DNA from: an uncultured Muribaculaceae bacterium
Lineage (GTDB): Bacteria > Bacteroidota > Bacteroidia > Bacteroidales > Muribaculaceae
DNA: 64,000 bases
Assembly (NCBI GenBank): GCA_910587925.1
Contig: CAJUOC010000004.1
Coordinates: 1-64,000 of the forward strand
Direction of reading: 5' to 3'
Under the pieces are notes generated by a model that saw only the letters and a list, made by a program, of their open reading frames with translations, did not search any database and was not told where the DNA came from. The translations under genes and the position numbers were made by a program. Below are positions 1 to 7,960 of this stretch, piece after piece (position 1 is the first letter of the stretch; every line of letters starts with the position of its first letter).

Positions 1-395
1 AGCCTTATCTCCGCAGAATGATGGCAGAACAGTCCTTCCGTCCGAACCTGATGTACTCAGCCCATCCCCAATCCGCCATTCAGCGCCGAACGCCTTAAAA
101 ACATGTGGGCTATTCAGTCGTAAGTTTTTGCACTTCGTTTCTGAAACTTCAGGTAAAAAGCAGCGTCCCCGATGCTTTACCGTAAGGCGTTGGCAATACT
201 CGGTGTTTAGCCTTTGCCCATAGACGGGAGGTTGTCAAATGGTGTCAGGCTTGCCCGATACTTTTTGACTACCTAACGCCGCCAACACTGACCGCCAAAT
301 CTCTCTCCGCGTTATAATTTATTGAAGCTATTTCTGTGCCGCAAACATTCTGCATTTTTAACAGTATCAATGGGTTCTATTTAAGGATTTATTTG
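1..395. other. Stretch without a recognised gene
   Basis: No convincing gene is visible here. On the plus strand one frame is open from the window edge to a TAA at 96-98 and could be the last codons of a gene lying outside the window. On the minus strand a frame without ATG is open from about 240 to the edge, and its translation is rich in charged residues and cysteines, but I cannot assign it to a family. The stretch could be an intergenic repeat, a decayed insertion element or the end of an unseen gene. No transposase motif or terminal inverted repeat was seen. Confidence 0.4.
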
Positions 396-403
396 TAATT
401 TTG
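396..403 (+). promoter_or_regulatory. -7 box for the candidate small RNA
   Basis: TAATTTTG matches the Bacteroidetes -7 consensus TAnnTTTG exactly. Transcription would start around 407-410, and no good reading frame follows, so it appears to drive a non-coding transcript. I see no clear -33 element. Confidence 0.6.
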
Positions 404-407
404 CAAC

Positions 408-603
408 GTAACAGAGGAAGAGGAGCAGACATGCCGAGACATCGGATAGACTCCGTATGACACAGCTGTGCTACAAGCGTGCTACATACAGAAAGCAACA
501 ATGACTAAGATATTGGAGATTAGATTATTGCCCAATAGGTTCTAAAATCGTCCTCTCCGCAGACGTAAGAAAGTCAAGCGTTAAGCTTGGCTTTCTTTTT
601 TTT
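408..603 (+). ncRNA. Candidate structured small RNA (6S-like?)
   Basis: A unit of about 195 nt is bounded by a perfect -7 box (396-403) and a strong intrinsic terminator (567-603), with no plausible protein inside. The 5' part (AGAGGA at 419-424) can pair with TCCTCT at 551-556, giving a closing stem around a large central region. Inside are a small hairpin with CCGA/TCGG arms near 433-445 and a TATTGG/CCAATA stem between about 511 and 537. Length and the long closed-bubble layout resemble 6S RNA, which is present in Bacteroidetes, but I cannot align it to that family here. It could also be another regulatory RNA or the leader of an unseen peptide. Confidence 0.45.
567..603 (+). terminator. 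Intrinsic terminator of the candidate small RNA
   Basis: A 13-bp stem (567-579 with 585-597, one T-G wobble) with a 5-nt loop is followed by a run of T to 603. It ends about 40 bases before the -7 box of the downstream alkyltransferase, so the two are separate transcription units. Confidence 0.85.
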
Positions 604-645
604 GTGGCACTAATCAATGTTTGTATTATTATTGCATAAATTGCG

Positions 646-653
646 TATCTTTG
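646..653 (+). promoter_or_regulatory. -7 box of the ogt-type gene
   Basis: TATCTTTG is a perfect TAnnTTTG box, with TTTG at 620-623 as a possible -33 element 22 nt upstream. It lies only 5 nt before the ATG at 659, so the transcript would be leaderless or nearly so. It also rules out the upstream in-frame ATG at 617, which lies before the -33 element. Confidence 0.7.
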
Positions 654-658
654 CACAT

Positions 659-1186
659 ATGTCTTGTATCATCCTTTCCAGCTACTGCTCGCCTGCGGGC
701 GAGATGATTGTCGGCTCGTATGGCGACAGCCTGTGTATATGCGACTGGGCCGGCTGTAGCCGTGCACGTGCCGATATCGACCGCATATGCCGTAGCCTTG
801 GGGCCGAGCTACGTCGTGGCTCGTCGGAAGTCACGGAGCGGGCCGTCGACGAGCTGAGTGAGTACTTTGCAGGTGTGCGCCGGGATTTCACGATACCCGT
901 ATTGTTTGCCGGCACCGATTTTCAGCGTGTGGTATGGCACAAGCTATCGCAGATACCTTACGGCGCCACTGTATCGTATGGCGAGCTGGCCCGGCGCATG
1001 GGATATCCGAAAAGCATACGGGCGGTAGCGGCCGCAGTTGCCGCCAATCCAATGTCTGTCGTCGTACCGTGCCATCGCGTGGTCGGGAGCGACGGCCGCC
1101 TTACCGGCTACCGCGGCGGGATGGAGGCAAAAAATCTGCTGCTATCGCTTGAGGCTGCGGCATGCGACAGGGAGCTGCCGCTATAG
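659..1186 (+). CDS. ogt: Methylated-DNA--[protein]-cysteine S-methyltransferase
   Basis: This is a suicide DNA-repair protein that moves the alkyl group from O6-alkylguanine (and O4-alkylthymine) to its own cysteine. It is 175 aa. The C-terminal domain shows the DNA-contact stretch FQRVVWHKL (88-96), IPYG (99-102), an SYGELA helix, RAV...NP (121-131) and the active-site PCHRV with acceptor Cys138, followed by the YRGG loop. The start at 659 is chosen because the in-frame ATG at 617 lies upstream of the promoter, and because the N-terminal YxSPxG strand would be lost with a later start. The gene stands alone and converges with the membrane protein at 1192. Family identity is near certain; ogt rather than a strictly O6-guanine-specific paralogue is less so. 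Confidence 0.95.
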   Translation: MSCIILSSYCSPAGEMIVGSYGDSLCICDWAGCSRARADIDRICRSLGAELRRGSSEVTERAVDELSEYFAGVRRDFTIPVLFAGTDFQRVVWHKLSQIPYGATVSYGELARRMGYPKSIRAVAAAVAANPMSVVVPCHRVVGSDGRLTGYRGGMEAKNLLLSLEAAACDRELPL

Positions 1187-1191
1187 GGTGG

Positions 1192-1965
1192 TCAGTCGTG
1201 GCTGCTTGAGGTGAGATAGCGGATGGTGCGCGCCAATCCGTAGATATAACGCCTGAAACCGGGACGATAGCACACCACTCCGTCAAACCATTGCATGTGA
1301 GGCGTGAGCAACTTCACCACCCAGCCTACAAATATCATCGCAAAAAGTGTACCCGGGCCGACGACCTGCCACAGCCAAGTACCGTAAAACACATATCCCA
1401 GCACGACCGCACCTATCACCAGGCAGATATCGACACATATCTTTGTCTTGGCAAAGAGCACTCCGGTCTTGCGGCTTATCGCTGCGGGAAGTCCCTCGCC
1501 CGGCATCGTCACCGAGCCGCATCGTATCTCAAACGCTATGCCGATGCCGAGCACCACACAGCCTGCGACCTGGGCCGCACATTGGGCTGCCGGCCCCGCG
1601 ATAGGCAAGGCAGCAGTAAGCGCCATGTTGACATCGAGCAGCCATCCGAAGAGGAAACCGATGACCAGCTGAAACAGCTGCACCGGCTCAAACTTGCGCC
1701 GCATAATGAGCAGCTGCAGGCCCACGAGCGCAAAATTCATCACATAAGTCCACTCGCCGATAGTCAAGGCCCTCACCGCCCCACTCTCACCGGCGAGAGT
1801 CATCACAAACGGTATCGTTGATATCACACTGCTGCCAAGAGCCGAGCGCACACACAGCGCCACACCGAGCGTCATCACATAGAGAGAGGCTATCAGCAGC
1901 AGATGTTGCCATACAAAACCAGTCACCTTATCCTTTACCTGATCAAATGATAATGTAATATTCAT
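1192..1965 (-). CDS. YczE/YitT-type (DUF6198-like) integral membrane protein
   Basis: A 257-aa membrane protein with about five to six hydrophobic segments, beginning near residues 17-38. It keeps the SALGSSVISTIP loop after the first helix and a second internal motif (CGSVTMPGEGLPAAISRKTG) typical of the YczE/YyaS/YitT superfamily. Function in this family is unknown; transport has been suggested. The start at 1965 is preferred over upstream in-frame codons because these lie inside the promoter region and add a basic, non-membrane extension. It converges with the alkyltransferase, leaving only 5 bases between stop codons. The C-terminus is cytosolic-looking and basic. Confidence 0.8.
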   Translation of the reverse strand: MNITLSFDQVKDKVTGFVWQHLLLIASLYVMTLGVALCVRSALGSSVISTIPFVMTLAGESGAVRALTIGEWTYVMNFALVGLQLLIMRRKFEPVQLFQLVIGFLFGWLLDVNMALTAALPIAGPAAQCAAQVAGCVVLGIGIAFEIRCGSVTMPGEGLPAAISRKTGVLFAKTKICVDICLVIGAVVLGYVFYGTWLWQVVGPGTLFAMIFVGWVVKLLTPHMQWFDGVVCYRPGFRRYIYGLARTIRYLTSSSHD

Positions 1966-2025
1966 AAGCGAGCGTACAATCTTTATATACACCGCCGACG
2001 CCACACGGCGCCCGCGATGCGACAG

Positions 2026-2033
2026 CAAAGTTA
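2026..2033 (-). promoter_or_regulatory. -7 box of the YczE-type gene
   Basis: TAACTTTG on the minus strand is a perfect TAnnTTTG box about 60 nt upstream of the ATG at 1965, giving a leader of roughly 55 nt. No clear -33 element is seen. Confidence 0.55.
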
Positions 2034-2225
2034 CAAAAAATCCGCCTAACCGCGAGCGACGGCCCCGCCCCGCCGTCACGACCGCGACCGCGACCGACAG
2101 GCAAAAGCATTCAACTCAATACCTCCATGATTGTTGACAATGCCAATGCGCTTAGTCATAAGGGCTACCGCCGCCGACTGCGGTATAAAGCCGCCGTGTT
2201 TAACCGAAATATCATTTATTTTCGC

Positions 2226-2233
2226 TAACTTTG
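2226..2233 (+). promoter_or_regulatory. -7 box of the flippase cassette
   Basis: TAACTTTG matches TAnnTTTG and lies 82 nt before the flippase ATG at 2316, predicting a leader of about 75-80 nt. No other consensus box is present within the cassette, so the four genes up to 7687 may be one transcript. Confidence 0.6.
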
Positions 2234-2315
2234 CGCTCAAATATTCCGCCGCACATGTGGGCGGTCATATCAGACGGTATAAACATCCCCGCAGCAACGG
2301 CCGGTAATTGATATT

Positions 2316-3860
2316 ATGGAAGAACGCAATAAGAGAATTGCCAAGAATACGATGATGCTTTACATCCGCACATTCATTACACTGATTGTGGGGCTGTATA
2401 CGGGGCGTGTCATGCTTGAGGCTCTCGGCATTGATAACTATGGCATACAGAATGTCGTAGGAGGTATCGTCGCCTTCACTTCTTTGATAGTCGGGACGAC
2501 CTCAGCCGCCAGCAGCAGATACATTACGTATGCTTTGGGCGAAGGCAATCTCGACAAGATGCGTAATGTCTTCACCACTGTCGCCAACGTGCAGATACTG
2601 ATGGGCCTGGCAGCTGTCGTATTCCTTGAAATCGGCGGTGTATGGTTTCTTAATGAATACGCCAACATCCCTGAAGGAAGGATGTATGCGGCCAATTGGG
2701 TGCTTCAATGCTCTATTCTTACAACATTCATAGGACTGATATCCGCACCCTATTGCTCTTGTATCATCGCTCATGAGCATATGTCGATTTATGCCTGGAC
2801 AAGCATTGTAGATGCCGTAATTAAGCTGCTCATCTGCTACATCATCATGTGGTACGACAAAGACAGGCTGATTTTCTACGTTTCCTTATTGGCTGTGACG
2901 CAAATCCTGATGACACTGTTTTACGCATGCTACAGCCATAGGAAATTCCAGGAGGTGCGCTACCGTTTTAAACTGGATATGAAGTTACTAAAGGAAATGG
3001 CCTCATATTCCGGCTGGAATCTTTTTGGCAACACAGCGTGGATATTGAATACGCAGGGCGTAAATATGCTCATAAATGTTTTCTTTGGAGTGGCTTTTAA
3101 TGCTGCAAGAGGCGTAGCTGTAACTGTAAACGGCAGTGTGCAAAGTTTTGTGAGCAATTTCACTACGGCGTTCACTCCCCAGATTACAAAATCATATGCA
3201 GCCGGCGACTATGCGTATTGTTACGACCTTGTCAACCGCTCTTCAAAGATGACATGGTTCATGATGTATATATTTATTGTCCCGGTATGTATCGAGGCCA
3301 AGACCCTTCTTTCATTGTGGCTTGTCGATGTCCCGCCGATGGCAGATGTATTTCTGTGTTTCACCATGTTTGAGTCGCTGTCAATCGCCTCAAGTCAGAA
3401 TCTATTCAGGATAATTCAGGCTAACGGAAATGTCAAAAGATATACCGTAGAGGTGTCACTTTACGGTTTTATGGTATTCCCGCTGACATGGATTGCCTAC
3501 CGCCTGGGAGCTCCGGTATGGAGTTCGTACCCGATATTTATATTCATCTACTTTACATTGGTGTACTTCCGCTTCAGGGCCTTGAAGAGACTTACCACTT
3601 ACGACTGGCACAGCTTTATGCGAGACGTAATAGTCCCGTGTATGAAAGTCTCGATTATATCATTCATCGCACCGCTCACAGTCGCGTATTTTTGGCCTGA
3701 CTCCACGCTCCGATTTTTTATCCTTGCGCCCTTGTCGGCAGCCAATGTTGTACTGACTATATACTTATTCGGCTTAACCAAAGGCGAGAAACAGTTCTTT
3801 AAAGAGAAGCTGCGGCTTATCTTGAATAAATATATTCATAAAAATAAATCTTTGGCATAA
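2316..3860 (+). CDS. Wzx/MATE-like polysaccharide flippase family protein
   Basis: A 514-aa polytopic membrane protein with about 12-14 hydrophobic segments, of the oligosaccharide flippase branch of the MOP superfamily (Wzx, MurJ and MATE relatives). Such proteins move lipid-linked glycans across the inner membrane. The N-terminus (RIAKNTMMLYIRTFITLIVGLYTGR) and the following LEALGIDNYGIQNVVGG stretch are typical of the Bacteroidetes members. Its stop overlaps the start of the ThDP enzyme by one base (TAATG), indicating translational coupling. The gene is clearly AT-richer than the window average. What is odd is that no glycosyltransferase or polymerase accompanies it, so its substrate must be made elsewhere or is not a classical O-unit. 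Confidence 0.85.
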   Translation: MEERNKRIAKNTMMLYIRTFITLIVGLYTGRVMLEALGIDNYGIQNVVGGIVAFTSLIVGTTSAASSRYITYALGEGNLDKMRNVFTTVANVQILMGLAAVVFLEIGGVWFLNEYANIPEGRMYAANWVLQCSILTTFIGLISAPYCSCIIAHEHMSIYAWTSIVDAVIKLLICYIIMWYDKDRLIFYVSLLAVTQILMTLFYACYSHRKFQEVRYRFKLDMKLLKEMASYSGWNLFGNTAWILNTQGVNMLINVFFGVAFNAARGVAVTVNGSVQSFVSNFTTAFTPQITKSYAAGDYAYCYDLVNRSSKMTWFMMYIFIVPVCIEAKTLLSLWLVDVPPMADVFLCFTMFESLSIASSQNLFRIIQANGNVKRYTVEVSLYGFMVFPLTWIAYRLGAPVWSSYPIFIFIYFTLVYFRFRALKRLTTYDWHSFMRDVIVPCMKVSIISFIAPLTVAYFWPDSTLRFFILAPLSAANVVLTIYLFGLTKGEKQFFKEKLRLILNKYIHKNKSLA

Positions 3861-5626
3861 TGGAAATGTTCTATACAGTTGAAAAAGCCGTTAGAATCCT
3901 GATTTCACTGCTTAAACAACATAATATAAAAAAGATAATTGCAAGTCCCGGGACCACAAACCTTACATTTGTGGCAAGCGTGATGCACGATAAGTGGTTT
4001 GAAGTCTATTCATGTGTCGACGAACGCTCTGCAGCATATATGGCCGTAGGTATGGCAGAGGAAACAGGCGAAGCCGTAGTGCTGACATGCACCGGCGCTA
4101 CCGCTTCCCGAAACTATCTTCCCGCGATAACCGAGGCTCACTACCGCAAACTGCCCATATTGGCTGTTACCGCGACCCAAGAGGAAAATAGAATCGGACA
4201 TCTCATCCCGCAAGTACTTGACCGCAGTGTACAACCAAACGACACCTATATCGAGAGTCAACATATCCCGTTCGTAGAGAATGGCGACGACGAGTGGGAA
4301 GCGACGATCAGATTGAATCGTGCAATTCTGGCTCTGCACCATCGTGGAGGCGGACCGGTCCATCTGAACTTCACTACCCACTATATCCGTGACTATTCTG
4401 TAAAAGAGCTGGAGCAGGCAAAGGTCATCAGACGCTGGGATCTGACCGTCTCCCCGCAATCGATGCCTCAAATCCCGCAAGGGAAAGTAGGCATCAGAGT
4501 CGGCAATCATAAAGTCTGGTCAGACGAAGAAACAAAAGCCGTTGAAGACTTCTGTGAGGCATACGGAGCCGTCGTGTTCTGTGAGCTCGGCAGTAATTAT
4601 GCCGGGAAATACAGAGTCGACTCGTCACTGCTTAATTACCAGAGCTGCCAAAAAGACTTGTTTAACTCAGACCTGATTGTTCACATCGGCGAAGTCCCGT
4701 CGTATGGCAACGACAGTACCAGGTCTACCCGACAGGTGTGGCGAGTGAATCCCGACGGAGAGCTGAGAGACCCCATGCGCAGACTGACCAATGTGTTTGA
4801 GATGCGTGAGGTCGATTTCTTCAATCTCTATTCCAAGCTCGCTCCTAAAAAAGATGCCGGCAAAGCATCGGCAGAGCAGAGGGTGGCAGAGTTTAAAGAG
4901 ATGTACGACTATCTGCATTCTCAACTGACCGACGTACCCTTCTCAAACGTGTGGATTGCGCAGCAGACGGCACATCTCCTTCCCGAGAATTGTAAACTCC
5001 ATGTCGCGATTCTCAACTCACAAAGGACATGGACAATATTCGAGCTTCCGGAGACTGTAAAAGGCGAATGCTTCGTCAACACCGGCGGCTTTGGTATCGA
5101 TGGGTGCATGTCATCTGCCATAGGTGGCGCTATCGCTAATCCCGACACGCTGCACTTCCTGGTAATCGGCGACCTGTCGTTTTTCTACGACATAAACTCT
5201 CTGGGCAACAGACATATCGGCAACAATCTCCGAATACTCCTCGTAAATAATGGCAAAGGGACCGAGTTCAGAAACTACAATCACCCCGGAGCCATGTTTG
5301 GCGAGGAAGCCGACAAATACATCGCAGCCGGAGGTCATTTCGGCCATAAAAGTCACCACCTGATAAAGCATTTCGCCGAAGATCTGGGATATGAATATAT
5401 CACTGCTTCCAATAAGGAGGAGTATTTGGAAAACCTCGAAAAGTTTGTTTCACCGGAGGTGAACGACAAGTCAATCCTGTTTGAGGTATTCACAGACTCA
5501 ACAGACGAAAGCGATGCGGTCTTCATGATAAACAATATCATAAAGCGCGAGGAAACAACCCGCGATAAAATCCGCGAAGCACTACCCTCGGGAGTCGTCA
5601 ATCTTATCCGAAAAATAAAGAAATAA
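3860..5626 (+). CDS. MenD-like thiamine diphosphate-dependent enzyme
   Basis: A full-length 588-aa ThDP enzyme with PYR, central and PP domains. Near the N-terminus are ASPGTTN, aligned with the SPGSR motif of MenD, and DERSAAYMAVGMA, containing the conserved Glu that activates ThDP. The C-terminal PP domain has GDLSFFYDINSL followed by LVNNGKG, matching the Mg/ThDP motif GDLSFxxDxN...NNxGGG of MenD. True MenD adds 2-oxoglutarate-derived succinyl to isochorismate. Here the arginine of SPGSR is replaced, and no menaquinone genes are near. The coupling to a flippase, an SDR and an acyltransferase suggests a role in modifying a surface sugar or lipid. The reaction is unknown: carboligation onto a keto-sugar or decarboxylation are both possible. 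Confidence 0.8.
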   Translation: MEMFYTVEKAVRILISLLKQHNIKKIIASPGTTNLTFVASVMHDKWFEVYSCVDERSAAYMAVGMAEETGEAVVLTCTGATASRNYLPAITEAHYRKLPILAVTATQEENRIGHLIPQVLDRSVQPNDTYIESQHIPFVENGDDEWEATIRLNRAILALHHRGGGPVHLNFTTHYIRDYSVKELEQAKVIRRWDLTVSPQSMPQIPQGKVGIRVGNHKVWSDEETKAVEDFCEAYGAVVFCELGSNYAGKYRVDSSLLNYQSCQKDLFNSDLIVHIGEVPSYGNDSTRSTRQVWRVNPDGELRDPMRRLTNVFEMREVDFFNLYSKLAPKKDAGKASAEQRVAEFKEMYDYLHSQLTDVPFSNVWIAQQTAHLLPENCKLHVAILNSQRTWTIFELPETVKGECFVNTGGFGIDGCMSSAIGGAIANPDTLHFLVIGDLSFFYDINSLGNRHIGNNLRILLVNNGKGTEFRNYNHPGAMFGEEADKYIAAGGHFGHKSHHLIKHFAEDLGYEYITASNKEEYLENLEKFVSPEVNDKSILFEVFTDSTDESDAVFMINNIIKREETTRDKIREALPSGVVNLIRKIKK

Positions 5627-5629
5627 GAT

Positions 5630-6502
5630 ATGAGAAGGTTCATAAATCGTATAAGCTCTTATATTGAGAGAATAACGGCTACTCATATAACAAATAATGT
5701 TGTAGCGAACGTAGTCACACTCTCAAGCAACAATCTCCTGGATGGACGATGTGCTCTCGTAACCGGCGGTACATCGGGCATAGGATTGGCTATAGCCAAG
5801 GCAATGCTCAACGCAGGAGCCTCCGTTGTAATTGCCGGTCGCAATTATTCGAAATTAGAGTCGACAAAACTATCGCTTATCACTGAAAATCCCGGATACG
5901 CTGATAAGGTAAACTTTGTGCAACTTGATTTATCGTTGGCTAACGACTACGATAAAGTAATTTCCGAAATTACAACCTATACGCCGAAATTCGATATATT
6001 GGTAAATAATGCCGGAACACTTGGCTGTCAATTTGGCTCCGGCTCGGAGGAAGAATTCGACAAAGTATTAAATACAAATCTCAGAGGCGCATTTATGTTG
6101 TCTCAGGCTGTTGCCAAATATTTTGTATCTCACCAGATCAAAGGTAATATACTGAATATCGGCAGCTCAAGCTCATTCAGACCGGCATCTTCTGCATATA
6201 CTTTGAGTAAATGGGGTATTCGGGGCCTCACTCTTGGCATGGCAAAATCTTTAATAAGTAAAGGAATTGTGGTAAACGGTATTGCACCTGGCCCGACTGC
6301 TACGCCTATGCTGCTCCCTGACGGACAGAAGAATATAGATTTGCCGTCTAATCCTCTCGGACGATACGCCATGCCGGAAGAGATCGCAAATATGGCCGTC
6401 ATTCTTACGTCAGATCTCGGCCGGACTGTCGTCGGAGCGATAGTACCAATGACAGGCGGAGCCGGTATCATCACATTCGATGATATGAAATATGGATTCT
6501 GA
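5630..6502 (+). CDS. Short-chain dehydrogenase/reductase (SDR)
   Basis: A 290-aa classical SDR. The Rossmann dinucleotide motif TGGTSGIG lies at residues 45-52, the structural NNAG at 126-129, the catalytic Ser near 180, and Tyr190/Lys194 in YTLSK, so the active site is complete. NAD(P)-dependent reduction or oxidation of a carbonyl/hydroxyl is expected. An N-terminal extension of about 38 residues precedes the fold; it is not a signal peptide and its role is unclear. It follows the ThDP enzyme by only 3 bases, so it may reduce the ketone that enzyme creates (inference). The C-terminus ends in MTGGAGIITFDDM, the usual SDR end region. Confidence 0.88.
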   Translation: MRRFINRISSYIERITATHITNNVVANVVTLSSNNLLDGRCALVTGGTSGIGLAIAKAMLNAGASVVIAGRNYSKLESTKLSLITENPGYADKVNFVQLDLSLANDYDKVISEITTYTPKFDILVNNAGTLGCQFGSGSEEEFDKVLNTNLRGAFMLSQAVAKYFVSHQIKGNILNIGSSSSFRPASSAYTLSKWGIRGLTLGMAKSLISKGIVVNGIAPGPTATPMLLPDGQKNIDLPSNPLGRYAMPEEIANMAVILTSDLGRTVVGAIVPMTGGAGIITFDDMKYGF

Positions 6503-6562
6503 AAGCGGAATACATAAATAGAGTATAATCCGTCAAGATTCGGCAAGCGCAGCCCCCACCTT

Positions 6563-7687
6563 TTGCACAACATGCTAAATATCAATGCATTACCCCCCCC
6601 AATTACCGAATCTCAGAGCTGCTCTGGATGCGGTAGTTATAAGCTAAAACGCAAGCAGAGACAGTCAAACATAGAGTTGCTGCGCATCGTGGCAATGTTT
6701 CTTGTATTGGTTGTTCATGCCGATTTCTGGGCAAATGGCGCCCCATCTCAAGAAGAATGCACGACCGAAGTTTTGCCTTCGGTTACTCGCTTCGTGATAG
6801 AATCATTGTCAATAGTATGCGTTGACGTGTTTGTCTTGATTTCAGGATGGTTTGGAATCCGTCCAAACCTACAGAGAATGTCGTCATTTCTTTTTCAATG
6901 CTTCTTTTTTCTTGGCGGGCTATACATCGTTTCACTGATAGGAGGCTTCGGCAGACTAAGTGGAGGCGGTATATTGGGTTGCTTCGGACTGCTTGAATGG
7001 AATTGGTTCATAAAAGCCTATATCGGACTCTGCATATTTGCTCCTGTTATCAATAGCTATATCGACAGCGCCGACGAACGGAAATTGAGAAAACTCATTA
7101 TATGGTTCTATATATTTCAGTCAGCATACGGTTGGATTTTCCCGGCAGCTAAATATATAGAGTCAGGTTACTCTGTATTCTCATTTGTAGGCTTATATCT
7201 CCTTGCACAATATATCCGACGATATCAGACTAAACGAATCGCGTCGACCGGAGCATGGACCTTCTTGTCAATCTATCTGGCGACAGTAATAATAAATACA
7301 ATATGGGGCTACGCATCAAAGCGATATGGACTGCCATTTGGCGACAGTGTATATTACTACACCAACCCCCTTGTGATCATAGGCTCCGTCTCGTTGCTGC
7401 TGACATTCTATAAGCTAAATTTACAAAGCAAGATTATCAACTGGATAGCGGCCTCCTCCTTTGCAGTGTTTCTCTTCCACGGTGCTCCTGCGATGAACCT
7501 TGTCTTTTTCAAGGCCAATTGCATAGACATATATAACAATCACAGCGGCGCGATGTGTCTGCTGTACATGTTTCTTTTCCTCGTGACCGTCTTTGCAATC
7601 TCCATCCTGCTTGATCAGCTAAGAATTGCGCTATGGAGCAGACTTTCATCCCGCATATTCAAACCCAAAGCATATAATCAAAAATAG
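6563..7687 (+). CDS. Acyltransferase 3 family membrane protein (putative O-acyltransferase)
   Basis: A 374-aa polytopic membrane protein of the acyltransferase 3 family, which moves acetyl or other acyl groups onto sugars or lipids. The family hallmark NIELLRIVAMFLVLVVHADFW at residues 34-54 includes the catalytic-type His50. About ten hydrophobic segments follow, and the last third has the FHGAP stretch typical of the family. The start is uncertain: ATGs at 6563 and 6572 both give a short hydrophilic leader with an odd CSGCG pair. It lies 60 bases after the SDR without an obvious promoter, so it probably belongs to the same transcript, which ends at the hairpin at 7716-7740. Confidence 0.85.
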   Translation: MHNMLNINALPPPITESQSCSGCGSYKLKRKQRQSNIELLRIVAMFLVLVVHADFWANGAPSQEECTTEVLPSVTRFVIESLSIVCVDVFVLISGWFGIRPNLQRMSSFLFQCFFFLGGLYIVSLIGGFGRLSGGGILGCFGLLEWNWFIKAYIGLCIFAPVINSYIDSADERKLRKLIIWFYIFQSAYGWIFPAAKYIESGYSVFSFVGLYLLAQYIRRYQTKRIASTGAWTFLSIYLATVIINTIWGYASKRYGLPFGDSVYYYTNPLVIIGSVSLLLTFYKLNLQSKIINWIAASSFAVFLFHGAPAMNLVFFKANCIDIYNNHSGAMCLLYMFLFLVTVFAISILLDQLRIALWSRLSSRIFKPKAYNQK

Positions 7688-7715
7688 GATTATATCGGCA
7701 ACACATATTATTAAG

Positions 7716-7740
7716 AAAGAGAGACCTCGGTCTCTCTTTT
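7716..7740 (+). terminator. Intrinsic terminator of the flippase cassette
   Basis: AAAGAGAGACC (7716-7726) pairs perfectly with GGTCTCTCTTT (7729-7739), followed by a short T run. In practice the loop would be CTCG with a 10-bp stem. It closes the AT-rich cassette before the tRNA gene. Confidence 0.88.
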
Positions 7741-7803
7741 GTGTTTCTATAAATCTACTTGTATATATGAAAAGCGGCTGCCGGGAGGGCAGCCGCTTGG
7801 GTG

Positions 7804-7891
7804 CGGAAAGGGCGGGATTCGAACCCGCGAACGGCTTTCGGCCGTTACAGACTTTCCAGGTCTGCCTCTTCAGCCACTCGAGCACCTTTCC
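7804..7891 (-). tRNA. tRNA-Ser (anticodon GGA)
   Basis: An 88-nt class II tRNA on the minus strand. The acceptor arms GGAAAGG (7885-7891) and CCTTTCC (7805-7811) pair perfectly, with a G discriminator at 7804. The anticodon stem CAGAC/GTCTG encloses the loop CTGGAAA, giving anticodon GGA. A long variable arm (AACGGCCGAAAGCCGTT) identifies it as serine, and the T loop is GGTTCGAATCC. The CCA end is not encoded. Its 3' end faces the AT-rich cassette, a typical position for an integration site, although no direct repeat of the tRNA end was noticed at the far side of the cassette. Confidence 0.97.
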
Positions 7892-7901
7892 TTTATGAGT
7901 G

Positions 7902-7909
7902 CAAAGGTA
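7902..7909 (-). promoter_or_regulatory. -7 box of tRNA-Ser
   Basis: TACCTTTG on the minus strand, ending 10 nt before the mature 5' end at 7891, is a perfect TAnnTTTG box and fits a short 5' trailer removed by RNase P. Confidence 0.7.
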
Positions 7910-7960
7910 CACTTTTTCTGTAATCCGGCAAGGGGTCGGGCCACTTTTTTTGATAATATT

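Noticed and set aside
617..658. Upstream ATG of ogt at 617
   Set aside because: It lies before the promoter's -33 element, so it would not be in the mRNA; the conserved fold starts after 659.
7804..7891. tRNA-Ser as a proven attachment site of the AT-rich cassette
   Set aside because: The position fits, but no direct repeat of the tRNA 3' end and no integrase were found, so this is only a possibility.
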